A stretch of 10,418 bases of DNA from the NCBI GenBank assembly GCA_034429475.1, contig DAOUGD010000257.1, positions 1-10,418 of the forward strand. Reading direction: 5' to 3'. Below, piece by piece: positions 1 through 6,012 of this stretch. The stretch's first letter is position 1; every line of letters starts with the position of its first letter. The notes under the pieces were generated by a model. That model worked only from the letters and a program-made list of their open reading frames with translations. It had not been told where the DNA came from and made no database searches. Source of the DNA: JAKQHY01 sp034429475. GTDB lineage: Bacteria; Chloroflexota; Anaerolineae; B4-G1; SLSP01. A program made the translations under genes and the position numbers.

Positions 1-26
1 TTCGCGGGCGGTATACTGCCCGCGAA
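1..26. repeat. GC-rich inverted repeat at the window edge
   Basis: TTCGCGGGC (1-9) is the exact reverse complement of GCCCGCGAA (18-26). Three further inner pairs, one of them G-T, are possible. The stem could be a 3'-end hairpin of a gene left of the window, but no T-run follows, so it is not a standard intrinsic terminator. It could also belong to the intergenic palindromes seen later. TATACT at 12-17 resembles a -10 box, but any -35 would fall outside the window. Confidence 0.5.
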
Positions 27-43
27 AACACCCTCTTTAATCC

Positions 44-57
44 GCCGCTTTAGCGGC
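44..57 (+). other. small leader hairpin before the PLP enzyme gene
   Basis: GCCGC (44-48) and GCGGC (53-57) enclose a TTTA loop, giving a compact 5-bp stem. It sits just upstream of the GAGGGAG ribosome-binding site (66-72) of the gene at 80. It may be chance in GC-rich DNA or a minor leader structure. Confidence 0.3.
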
Positions 58-79
58 CTATTTTCGAGGGAGAAAGCCA

Positions 80-1543
80 ATGATTGATTTAACGATTCAT
101 CCAGAAGGACTCGAACACGCCGTGGCCCGCGCCCGCGAGCGCAACATCATCATCCCCACCTTTGCGCAGCAGAAGAACCCGGCGTTGATTCCCGACCGCA
201 TCAAGGCGGAGCTGGCGGCCATCGGCCTGTGGGACATCACGCCGCGCAACCTGTTCCGCATCACATGGAAGAATGCGCCCGCCGTCCAGGGCGGCGGCTT
301 CGGCGGCGTCAACACCGTCGAACTGCCCCCCGCGCTGACGGGCGTGCCGGCGCGCATCATCGCTCTGGTGGGCAAGTGGTTCCCCACGGGCGCGCACAAA
401 GTCGGCGCGGCGTTTGGCTGCCTCGTGCCGCGCCTCGTCACCGGCCAGTTCGACCCCACCCGCCAGAAGGCCGTCTGGCCGTCCACCGGTAACTATTGCC
501 GGGGCGGCGCCTACGATTCTACGTTGCTTGCCTGCGACTCCATCGCCATCCTGCCGGAGGGCATGAGCCGCGAGCGCTTCGAGTGGCTGCGCACCGTCTC
601 CGGCGAGGTCATCGCCACGCCCGGCAGCGAATCCAACGTTAAAGAAATCTTCGACAAGTGTCACGAACTAACCCGCACGCGCGGCGACGACATCTTCATC
701 TTCAACCAGTTCGAGGAGTTCGGCAACTACCTCTGGCATTACGAGATCACCGGCCACGCGATGGAGGAAGTCCTACAGCACGTCCTGGGGCCGCGCGACC
801 GCTACTTTGGCCTCACCTCCAACACCGGCTCCGGCGGCACGATTGCCTGCGGCGACTACATGAAGCAACGCTTCCCCACCAGCAAAGTCATCGCCAGCGA
901 GGCGCTGCAATGCCCCACGCTGCTCAACAATGGCTTTGGCGCGCACCGCATCGAGGGCATTGGCGACAAGCACGTCCCGTGGATTCACAACGTCAAGAAC
1001 ACCGACGTCGTCACGGCCATTGACGACGCCGCGACCGTCGGCCTGCTGCGCCTCTTCAACGAGCCGGTGGGACGCGCGTACCTGGTCAAGCAGGGCGTGC
1101 CGGAAAGTCTGGTAGGCCAGCTCGACCTGATGGGCTACTCCGGCATCGCCAACGTTTTGGCCGCCATCAAGACCGCCAAGTGGTACGAACTGACCGAAAA
1201 CGACGTGATCCTCACCATCTGGACGGATTCGATGGAACTGTATCGCAGCCGCATCCAGGAATTGCGAGAAGCCGAGGGCGAGTACACCGAGAACAAAGCC
1301 GCCGGCGACTACCACCGCTACCTGCTCGGCGAGACGACCGCGGCTATGGCGGAACTCACCTACCCCGACCGCAAGCGCGTTCACCACCTCAAATACTACA
1401 CCTGGGTCGAGCAGCAGGGCAAGACCTACCCGGAAATCCAGGCGCAGTGGTATCAGGACGATTACTGGACGAGCTTCCAGGGTCAGACGGCGGAGATTGA
1501 CGCGCTGATTGAGGAGTTTAACGCGCGGGTGGGATTGCTTTAA
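80..1543 (+). CDS. PLP-dependent fold-type II enzyme (cysteine synthase / ammonia-lyase superfamily)
   Basis: This 487-residue cytosolic protein has the signatures of tryptophan-synthase-beta-like PLP enzymes. TGAHKVGAA around residue 107 supplies the likely Schiff-base lysine (K107). STGNYCRGGA (135-144) is the asparagine-loop type substrate-binding segment. SNTGSGGT (247-254) is the glycine-rich loop that holds the PLP phosphate. It is much longer than cysteine synthase (about 310 residues), with an acidic, aromatic-rich C-terminal extension after about residue 385. The start at 80 is supported by GAGGGAG at 66-72, 7 bases away. Relatives are often labelled only as PLP-dependent beta-subunit proteins. 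Diaminopropionate ammonia-lyase (YgeX) is a superfamily member known from molybdenum-hydroxylase loci, so a lyase role linked to the hydroxylase genes downstream is plausible. The reaction is inferred; the fold and cofactor are well supported. Confidence 0.85.
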   Translation: MIDLTIHPEGLEHAVARARERNIIIPTFAQQKNPALIPDRIKAELAAIGLWDITPRNLFRITWKNAPAVQGGGFGGVNTVELPPALTGVPARIIALVGKWFPTGAHKVGAAFGCLVPRLVTGQFDPTRQKAVWPSTGNYCRGGAYDSTLLACDSIAILPEGMSRERFEWLRTVSGEVIATPGSESNVKEIFDKCHELTRTRGDDIFIFNQFEEFGNYLWHYEITGHAMEEVLQHVLGPRDRYFGLTSNTGSGGTIACGDYMKQRFPTSKVIASEALQCPTLLNNGFGAHRIEGIGDKHVPWIHNVKNTDVVTAIDDAATVGLLRLFNEPVGRAYLVKQGVPESLVGQLDLMGYSGIANVLAAIKTAKWYELTENDVILTIWTDSMELYRSRIQELREAEGEYTENKAAGDYHRYLLGETTAAMAELTYPDRKRVHHLKYYTWVEQQGKTYPEIQAQWYQDDYWTSFQGQTAEIDALIEEFNARVGLL

Positions 1544-1570
1544 ACGTTGCCCTGAGTATACTTAGCATAG

Positions 1571-1620
1571 TCAAGCGTCAAACGTCAAACGTCATACTAC
1601 CCTTGACGTTTGACGTTTGA
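1571..1620. repeat. inverted array of 7-bp repeats (TCAAACG unit)
   Basis: TCAAGCG, TCAAACG and TCAAACG run head to tail from 1571 to 1591. The 17-base arm 1578-1594 (TCAAACGTCAAACGTCA) is perfectly complementary to 1604-1620, across a 9-base spacer. It lies between the PLP enzyme stop and the glycosyltransferase start. A transcript would form a strong hairpin, but no T-tract follows, so it is not a typical terminator. The form matches the heptameric short tandem repeats known from filamentous cyanobacteria. Confidence 0.9.
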
Positions 1621-1652
1621 TTTCACGCACATTATTCATAAGTGAGGTATTG

Positions 1653-2588
1653 ATGAACCCCCGTTTTTCCGTCGTAGCCCCCGTATTTAACGAAGAACAA
1701 CTCGTCGTCAAGTTCTACGAGCGCGTCCGCGCCGTGATGGAAGGCGTCAGCGAATCCTGGGAACTCGTCTTGATTGATGATGGCTGCCGCGACAAGTCGC
1801 CGCAGTTGATGGACGAGATTCAGGCGCAGGACCCGGAACACGTCGTCATCCTGCACTTTGCGCGCAACTTCGGCCACCAGCTCGCCATCACTGCCGGGAT
1901 GGATCACGCGCGCGGTGACGCCGTCGTCGTCATTGACTCCGACCTGCAAGACCCGCCGGAAGTCATCCCCGACCTGATTGCCAAGTGGCGCGAGGGGTAC
2001 GAAGTCGTCTACGCGGTGCGCTCCGAGCGCGAAGGCGAGACGTGGTTCAAGCTGTTCACCGCGCGGCTGTTCTACCGCATCATCCAATCGCTCACGGACG
2101 TGACGATCCCGATGGAGGCCGGCGACTTCCGCCTGCTGGATCGCAACGCGCTGGAAGCCCTCAAACGGATGCGCGAGCGCAGCCGCTTCGTGCGGGCAAT
2201 GGTCTCGTGGATCGGCTTCCGCCAGATTGGCGTGCCGTACAAACGTCACGCCCGCACCGCCGGGGAGACCAAATATCCCTTCAAGAAGATGTTCCGTCTG
2301 GCCCTGGACGCTATCACCGGCTTCTCGATGCTGCCGCTCAAGCTGGCGCAATGGGGCGGCGGGATCGCGGTAGGATTGGGGATCCTGTTATTCATCGTGC
2401 TGCTTATCCTGAAGCTAACCGGTTCGATGCCGCTGGCCGGGCAGGGACTCGTCACCAGCGTGGTGTTGTTCATGGGCGGCGTCCAACTGTTCAGCGTCGG
2501 CATCCTGGGCGAGTACGTGGGCCGCATCTACGACGAAGTCCGCGACCGGCCGCTGTACATTGTGAGAGAAATCAAGCGGAGCGAGTGA
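1653..2588 (+). CDS. membrane-anchored family 2 glycosyltransferase (DPM1/GtrB-like)
   Basis: This 311-residue protein is a GT-A fold enzyme that probably transfers a sugar from a nucleotide donor to polyprenyl phosphate at the inner face of the membrane. The N-terminus is typical (SVVAPVFNEE, 6-15). IDDG (41-44) and DSDLQDPP (95-102) carry the nucleotide/metal-binding aspartates, and RNFGHQLAITAG (71-82) is a hallmark of the DPM1/GtrB/ArnC group. Two hydrophobic segments, about 234-256 and 264-290, form the C-terminal membrane anchor. ATG 1653 is preferred because GTGAGG (1642-1647) lies 5 bases upstream. An in-frame TTG at 1617 would sit inside the inverted repeat and add 12 atypical residues. 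The last residues and the stop fall in the first unit of an 8-bp repeat array. Sugar, lipid acceptor and link to neighbours are unknown; it may be a bystander. Confidence 0.88.
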   Translation: MNPRFSVVAPVFNEEQLVVKFYERVRAVMEGVSESWELVLIDDGCRDKSPQLMDEIQAQDPEHVVILHFARNFGHQLAITAGMDHARGDAVVVIDSDLQDPPEVIPDLIAKWREGYEVVYAVRSEREGETWFKLFTARLFYRIIQSLTDVTIPMEAGDFRLLDRNALEALKRMRERSRFVRAMVSWIGFRQIGVPYKRHARTAGETKYPFKKMFRLALDAITGFSMLPLKLAQWGGGIAVGLGILLFIVLLILKLTGSMPLAGQGLVTSVVLFMGGVQLFSVGILGEYVGRIYDEVRDRPLYIVREIKRSE

Positions 2589-2628
2589 GCGGATCAGCGA
2601 ATCAGCGAGTGCGCGGATCGGCAGAGCA
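2581..2628. repeat. degenerate 8-bp tandem repeat overlapping the glycosyltransferase stop
   Basis: Successive octamers read GCGAGTGA, GCGGATCA, GCGAATCA, GCGAGTGC, GCGGATCG and GCAGAGCA. The first unit encodes the last codons and the TGA stop (2586-2588) of the glycosyltransferase. Units differ at two to four positions but keep the leading GC and the 8-base period. No inverted partner is visible, unlike the other junctions. Confidence 0.65.
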
Positions 2629-2647
2629 ACAAATGGGTGGATCCCGC

Positions 2648-2675
2648 ATGATGCATTACGGATTACGAATTTGGA
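2648..2675. repeat. degenerate 7-bp tandem repeat (ATTACGR unit) before the FAD-FeS gene
   Basis: Heptamers ATGATGC, ATTACGG, ATTACGA and ATTTGGA follow one another. The two central units are clear and the outer two are weak. The last unit overlaps the GGAGA ribosome-binding site (2673-2677) of the gene starting at 2682, so repeat and translation signal share bases. Confidence 0.45.
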
Positions 2676-2681
2676 GAACTT

Positions 2682-4121
2682 ATGGCCCAATGGGATGTGT
2701 ATTACACCGTAACCAATCTGGATGACGCCATCCGGCTGCTGCGCGAGCACAAAGAGAACGCGCGCATCGTGGCCGGCGGCACCGATTTGCTGATCGAGCT
2801 GCGCCACGATGCGCGCAAACCCACCGTCCTCATTGACATCACCCGCACCGGCGGCCTGGATAAAGTCCAGATGGGCAACGATGGCCTGCTTCATCTGGGG
2901 CCAATGGTTACGCACGCACAGGCCGCCGCCTCGCCGCTGCTCCAGGAGAAAGCATTGCCGCTGGCGCAGGCGTGTTGGAGCGTCGGCGCGCCCGCGCTGC
3001 GCAACCGGGGCACGCTTGCGGGCAACCTCGTCACTGCCTCCCCCGCCAACGACACCATCACGGCCCTGCGCGCGCTCAACGCCCGCGTCAAACTGCAAAG
3101 CGCGCGCGGCGAACGCTTCATCCCCCTCGCCAACTTCTACACCGGCGTGCGCCGCACTGTGATGGAAGCCGACGAGATGATCACGGACATCATCTTCGCC
3201 CCTCTGAGCGAGAATCAGCGGGGCGTGTACCTCAAGTTGGGGCTGCGCCGCGTCCTGGCGATAGCTGTCGTCAACGTCGCCGTGGCGCTCACCCTGAATG
3301 AAACGCAGAAGATCACCCGCGCCTGCGTTGCGCTGGGCAGCGTCGCGCCGACCATCATCACCGCGCCGGAAGCTGAGGCTGCCCTCATTGGCGGCGTGCT
3401 GGACGAAGCGCGCATCGCCCAGGCAGTCCAACTGACCGCGCAGGCCGCCCGTCCCATTGACGATGTGCGCGGCACGGCCTGGTTCCGCACAGAGGAAATC
3501 GCTGCCCTCGTCCAACGCGGGCTGGAAGCCATACAGACAGGCAACCCGCGCCTGGGCCTGCCGCAGCCGGCCGAGATGGTGCTGCTGCAAGGCAAGAAGC
3601 GCTGCTGCCCGCGCCTCAGCGGGCCGACCATCGCCCACCACACCGGCGGCGGCGAGCCAATTCAATGTGTCGTCAACGGCAAGAGCGTGGAAATCACCGG
3701 CGCCAACGGCAAAACCCTCCTGCGGCTGTTGCGCGAAGACCTGGGGTTGATGGGGACGAAGGTCGGCTGCGAGGAGGGCGAGTGCGGCGCGTGTACGGTC
3801 TGGATGGACGGGCAGGCGGTGCTGGCGTGCCTCACCCCTGCACCCCGCGCCCACGGCGCGCGCGTCAGAACCGTAGAAGGGCTGCCGGAGAACGGCCAAT
3901 TGCATCCCGTCCAACAGGCGTTTATAGACGAAGACGCCGTCCAGTGCGGCTACTGCACGCCTGGCTTTGTGATGAGCGCGGCCAAACTCCTGCAAGAATA
4001 TCCCCATCCCACCCGCGAGCAAATCAAAGTCGCCTTGAGCGGCAACCTCTGCCGCTGCACCGGCTACTACAAGATCATCCAGGCCGTCGAAAAGGCGGCT
4101 GAGAAAGCGACACCCCTGTGA
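2682..4121 (+). CDS. fused FAD-binding and [2Fe-2S] subunits of a xanthine-dehydrogenase-family hydroxylase
   Basis: This 479-residue protein carries electrons from the molybdenum subunit to FAD. Residues 1 to about 290 are a CoxM/XdhB-type FAD domain: VAGGTDLLIELR (30-41) and RNRGTLAGNLVTASPANDT (107-125) contact FAD, and a flavoprotein C-terminal domain covers about 185-290. After a linker (about 291-326), residues 327-475 are a complete CoxS/XdhC-type domain. Its plant-type cluster is held by C363, C368, C371 and C383 (CX4CX2CX11C). Its second cluster is held by C422, C425, C457 and C459 (CX2C, X31, CXC). All eight cysteines are present, so both clusters should form. The order FAD then FeS is the reverse of XDH and Rhodobacter XdhA, where FeS precedes FAD. 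The join has no internal stop or start, so it looks like a true fusion. GGAGA at 2673-2677 supports the start. The catalytic partner is encoded at 6013-8280. Confidence 0.93.
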   Translation: MAQWDVYYTVTNLDDAIRLLREHKENARIVAGGTDLLIELRHDARKPTVLIDITRTGGLDKVQMGNDGLLHLGPMVTHAQAAASPLLQEKALPLAQACWSVGAPALRNRGTLAGNLVTASPANDTITALRALNARVKLQSARGERFIPLANFYTGVRRTVMEADEMITDIIFAPLSENQRGVYLKLGLRRVLAIAVVNVAVALTLNETQKITRACVALGSVAPTIITAPEAEAALIGGVLDEARIAQAVQLTAQAARPIDDVRGTAWFRTEEIAALVQRGLEAIQTGNPRLGLPQPAEMVLLQGKKRCCPRLSGPTIAHHTGGGEPIQCVVNGKSVEITGANGKTLLRLLREDLGLMGTKVGCEEGECGACTVWMDGQAVLACLTPAPRAHGARVRTVEGLPENGQLHPVQQAFIDEDAVQCGYCTPGFVMSAAKLLQEYPHPTREQIKVALSGNLCRCTGYYKIIQAVEKAAEKATPL

Positions 4122-4125
4122 GAAT

Positions 4126-4195
4126 TTTCACGCAAAGGCGCAACGCCGCCAAGTTTTTTCTTTACCCCTTCGCGCCTTCGCGCCTTTGCGTGAAA
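4126..4195. repeat. inverted repeat with 8-bp units (ACGCAAAG / CTTTGCGT)
   Basis: TTTCACGCAAAGGCGC (4126-4141) is perfectly complementary to 4180-4195, separated by 38 bases. The right half shows exact octamer tandems: CTTCGCGC (4168-4175), CTTCGCGC (4176-4183) and CTTTGCGT (4184-4191). The left half shows degenerate octamers. The array fills nearly the whole gap between the FAD-FeS gene and the next start at 4207. The loop holds a TTTTTT run (4154-4159) but the geometry is not that of an intrinsic terminator. Confidence 0.88.
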
Positions 4196-4206
4196 CAAAG
4201 AAAAGT

Positions 4207-5919
4207 ATGAAACGCAAACTGCCCCAAAAAGGGACCGACCAGATCGCCCTCTACACCCGCACTTATTACTCCCTGCTGCGCACGACCGACGTGGTGCAAA
4301 TCCGCACGCTGGAAGAAACGCACATCGGGATGAAGTCGTCGCTGCACGCGGCGGCGGGCCGGCAGGAGCCGGATATGTCCGCCTTCATCTACGGCAGCCT
4401 GCGCCTGCCCTGCTGCATCCTCGACGTGCGCCTGGTCATCCTGGGGCAAAGCGAGGAAGTCTTCCGGCAGCGCGGCTATCCCGCCGTCGAATCCTGGGCG
4501 ACGGTGACGGCGCAGGCGCGGCGGCGGCGGATGTTCTTCGACGGACAGGACACGCTCGCCGCCTACATCGCCAGCATTTCCGACGTGGATGACATCGTCC
4601 CCATCCTCACGGCGTTCCAGATCGAGTGGAACAAGATGCACGACCTGATCGGCCTGGAAGCCGATCTGAGCCGCCGCCTGCAAACCTGGGCCGAGACCTG
4701 CCCGCCCGATCCAACCCTGATGGAAGAGTTGCGCCAGGTCTTACAGCTTTCCCGCGACGACTGGCAGCGGCTCGAACAGGCGTGGGACGACGACTTCCCC
4801 GCGCTGCTGTGCCGCATCGCCGCGAGCCGCAAGCGGATGGCCGTGCAATTGCTGGCCGGATCGCACATCGCCTACCGGCGGGCCACCCAGCAATGGTGGA
4901 ACCGCGTCAACGCCAACGCCCCCTTCGACCTCTCCGAGCGCCCCACCTATTTTGTGTCCAGCAACACCCACAGTTTGGTCAACATGCTCGCCGGATTCGC
5001 GGTGCGCCACGAGGATGAGTTGCTGGCCTACCTGGACTCCGGCGCCGACCCCGCCCTCTCCGCCGAGGCGCGCCGTATCCGCCAGAATGAGATACCCAGC
5101 AACTGGAACAACTTCCTGTACTACGTCCTGCGCAAGTACCTCGCCGCCCCGGAAGGCGCCGCGCTGAAGGCCAAACGCCGGGAGTACGAAATCGCGCACG
5201 GCGTCACGCGGATTCCGAGCCAGCACACCTTCGACCTGGAGGTGCAGGTAATCGATCTGGCGCGGTTGGCCCCGGCGGACGTTGACCCGCGCCTGCGCGA
5301 CCTGCCGCTGGCCGGCCTGCAACAGAGCCGCGCCATCATCCTGAACATTGACTATCCGCTGGGCTTTGCCGCCTACCACCTGCTGGCGCGGCTGGTGGTG
5401 AACGTCGGCGAACTGCGCGGCGCGTACGTCATCGGCAAGGCCGCCACCCTCAGCGGGCGCGTCGGCGACGTGCTCATCCCCAACACCGTCTACGACGAAC
5501 ACTCGCGGAACACCTACCTCTTCGGCAATGTCTTCACCGCGCAGGACGTGACGCCCTACATCGTCTACGGCGACGTCCTCGACAACCAGCGCGCCATCAG
5601 CGTGCGCGGCACCTTCTTGCAGAACCGCAAGTATATGGAGACCTTTCTCGACGCCGGCTACACCGACGTGGAAATGGAATCCGGCCCCTACCTTTCCGCC
5701 TTCTACGAATTCGTCCGCCCGCGCCGCTACCCCACCAACGAGATCGTCAACCTCTACGAAGCCCCGTTTGAGATCGGCGTCCTGCACTACGTCTCCGATA
5801 AGCCGATGAGCCGGGGCAAAAACCTGGGGGCCGGCAACCTCTCTTACTTTGGGATGGACCCCACCTACGCCGGCGCCGTCGCCGTCCTGCGGCGAATTTT
5901 GGGGTTGGAGACACAATAA
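4207..5919 (+). CDS. two-domain protein: unknown N-terminal half, nucleoside phosphorylase/nucleosidase-like C-terminal half
   Basis: This soluble protein has 570 residues and no signal peptide or membrane span. Residues 1 to about 330 look largely helical, are rich in Trp and Arg, and I do not recognise them. Residues about 340-570 show, in the right order, landmarks of the purine nucleoside phosphorylase/MTA nucleosidase fold. YVIGKAATLSGRVGDVLIPN (407-426) matches the GD(V/I) strand. DVEMES (487-492) matches the EME segment whose Glu binds ribose hydroxyls. YVSDKP (528-533) matches the Ser-Asp motif whose Asp acts on the base. The gene lies between the two halves of a purine-type hydroxylase, which fits release of a free base from a nucleoside. 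ATG 4207 is preferred over an in-frame TTG at 4186 that lies in the inverted repeat. The ribosome-binding site (AAAGAAAAG) is weak. The catalytic assignment is inference from motifs. Confidence 0.7.
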   Translation: MKRKLPQKGTDQIALYTRTYYSLLRTTDVVQIRTLEETHIGMKSSLHAAAGRQEPDMSAFIYGSLRLPCCILDVRLVILGQSEEVFRQRGYPAVESWATVTAQARRRRMFFDGQDTLAAYIASISDVDDIVPILTAFQIEWNKMHDLIGLEADLSRRLQTWAETCPPDPTLMEELRQVLQLSRDDWQRLEQAWDDDFPALLCRIAASRKRMAVQLLAGSHIAYRRATQQWWNRVNANAPFDLSERPTYFVSSNTHSLVNMLAGFAVRHEDELLAYLDSGADPALSAEARRIRQNEIPSNWNNFLYYVLRKYLAAPEGAALKAKRREYEIAHGVTRIPSQHTFDLEVQVIDLARLAPADVDPRLRDLPLAGLQQSRAIILNIDYPLGFAAYHLLARLVVNVGELRGAYVIGKAATLSGRVGDVLIPNTVYDEHSRNTYLFGNVFTAQDVTPYIVYGDVLDNQRAISVRGTFLQNRKYMETFLDAGYTDVEMESGPYLSAFYEFVRPRRYPTNEIVNLYEAPFEIGVLHYVSDKPMSRGKNLGAGNLSYFGMDPTYAGAVAVLRRILGLETQ

Positions 5920-5930
5920 CATTGACACCT

Positions 5931-5986
5931 GTAACACAAACTTTAGTTTGTTTCATGCCAAAAGAGCAAACTGAAGTTTGCGTTAC
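5931..5986. repeat. nested inverted repeat (CAAACTNNAGTTTG arms)
   Basis: GTAACACAAACTTTAGTTTG (5931-5950) and 5967-5986 are inverted copies matching at 18 of 20 positions. Each arm is itself a small palindrome, CAAACT-NN-AGTTTG, so the unit can fold as one long stem or two short hairpins. The 16-base spacer reads through TTTCATGCCA. It lies between the nucleosidase-like gene and the Mo-subunit gene, ending 11 bases before that gene's GGAGG. Confidence 0.88.
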
Positions 5987-6012
5987 TCATCATTTTTGGA
6001 GGAAACTCGCCT

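Noticed and set aside
1547..1560. TTGCCC and TATACT as a promoter for the glycosyltransferase
   Set aside because: The two hexamers are only a few bases apart, so they cannot form a sigma70 promoter together.
1571..1620. Inverted repeats at 1571-1620, 4126-4195 and 8287-8351 as intrinsic terminators
   Set aside because: None is followed by a T-tract, the stems are built of tandem units, and genes in the same direction resume immediately.
1617..1652. Upstream TTG start for the glycosyltransferase
   Set aside because: It lies inside the inverted repeat; the ATG at 1653 has a GTGAGG site and gives the normal family N-terminus.
2415..4022. Long open frame on the minus strand (535 codons) across the FAD-FeS gene
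   Set aside because: It lies opposite a gene with complete FAD and FeS motifs, starts inside the glycosyltransferase, shows no recognisable motif, and fits the shadow frames expected from GC-rich third positions.
5922..5927. Perfect TTGACA as a -35 box before the Mo-subunit gene
   Set aside because: No acceptable -10 appears 15-19 bases downstream; that region is the inverted repeat, with AGTTTG and similar.
4741..5937. Minus-strand open frame (398 codons) over the nucleosidase-like gene
   Set aside because: The plus-strand frame carries ordered family motifs, while the antisense product is low-complexity and unlike any family I know.
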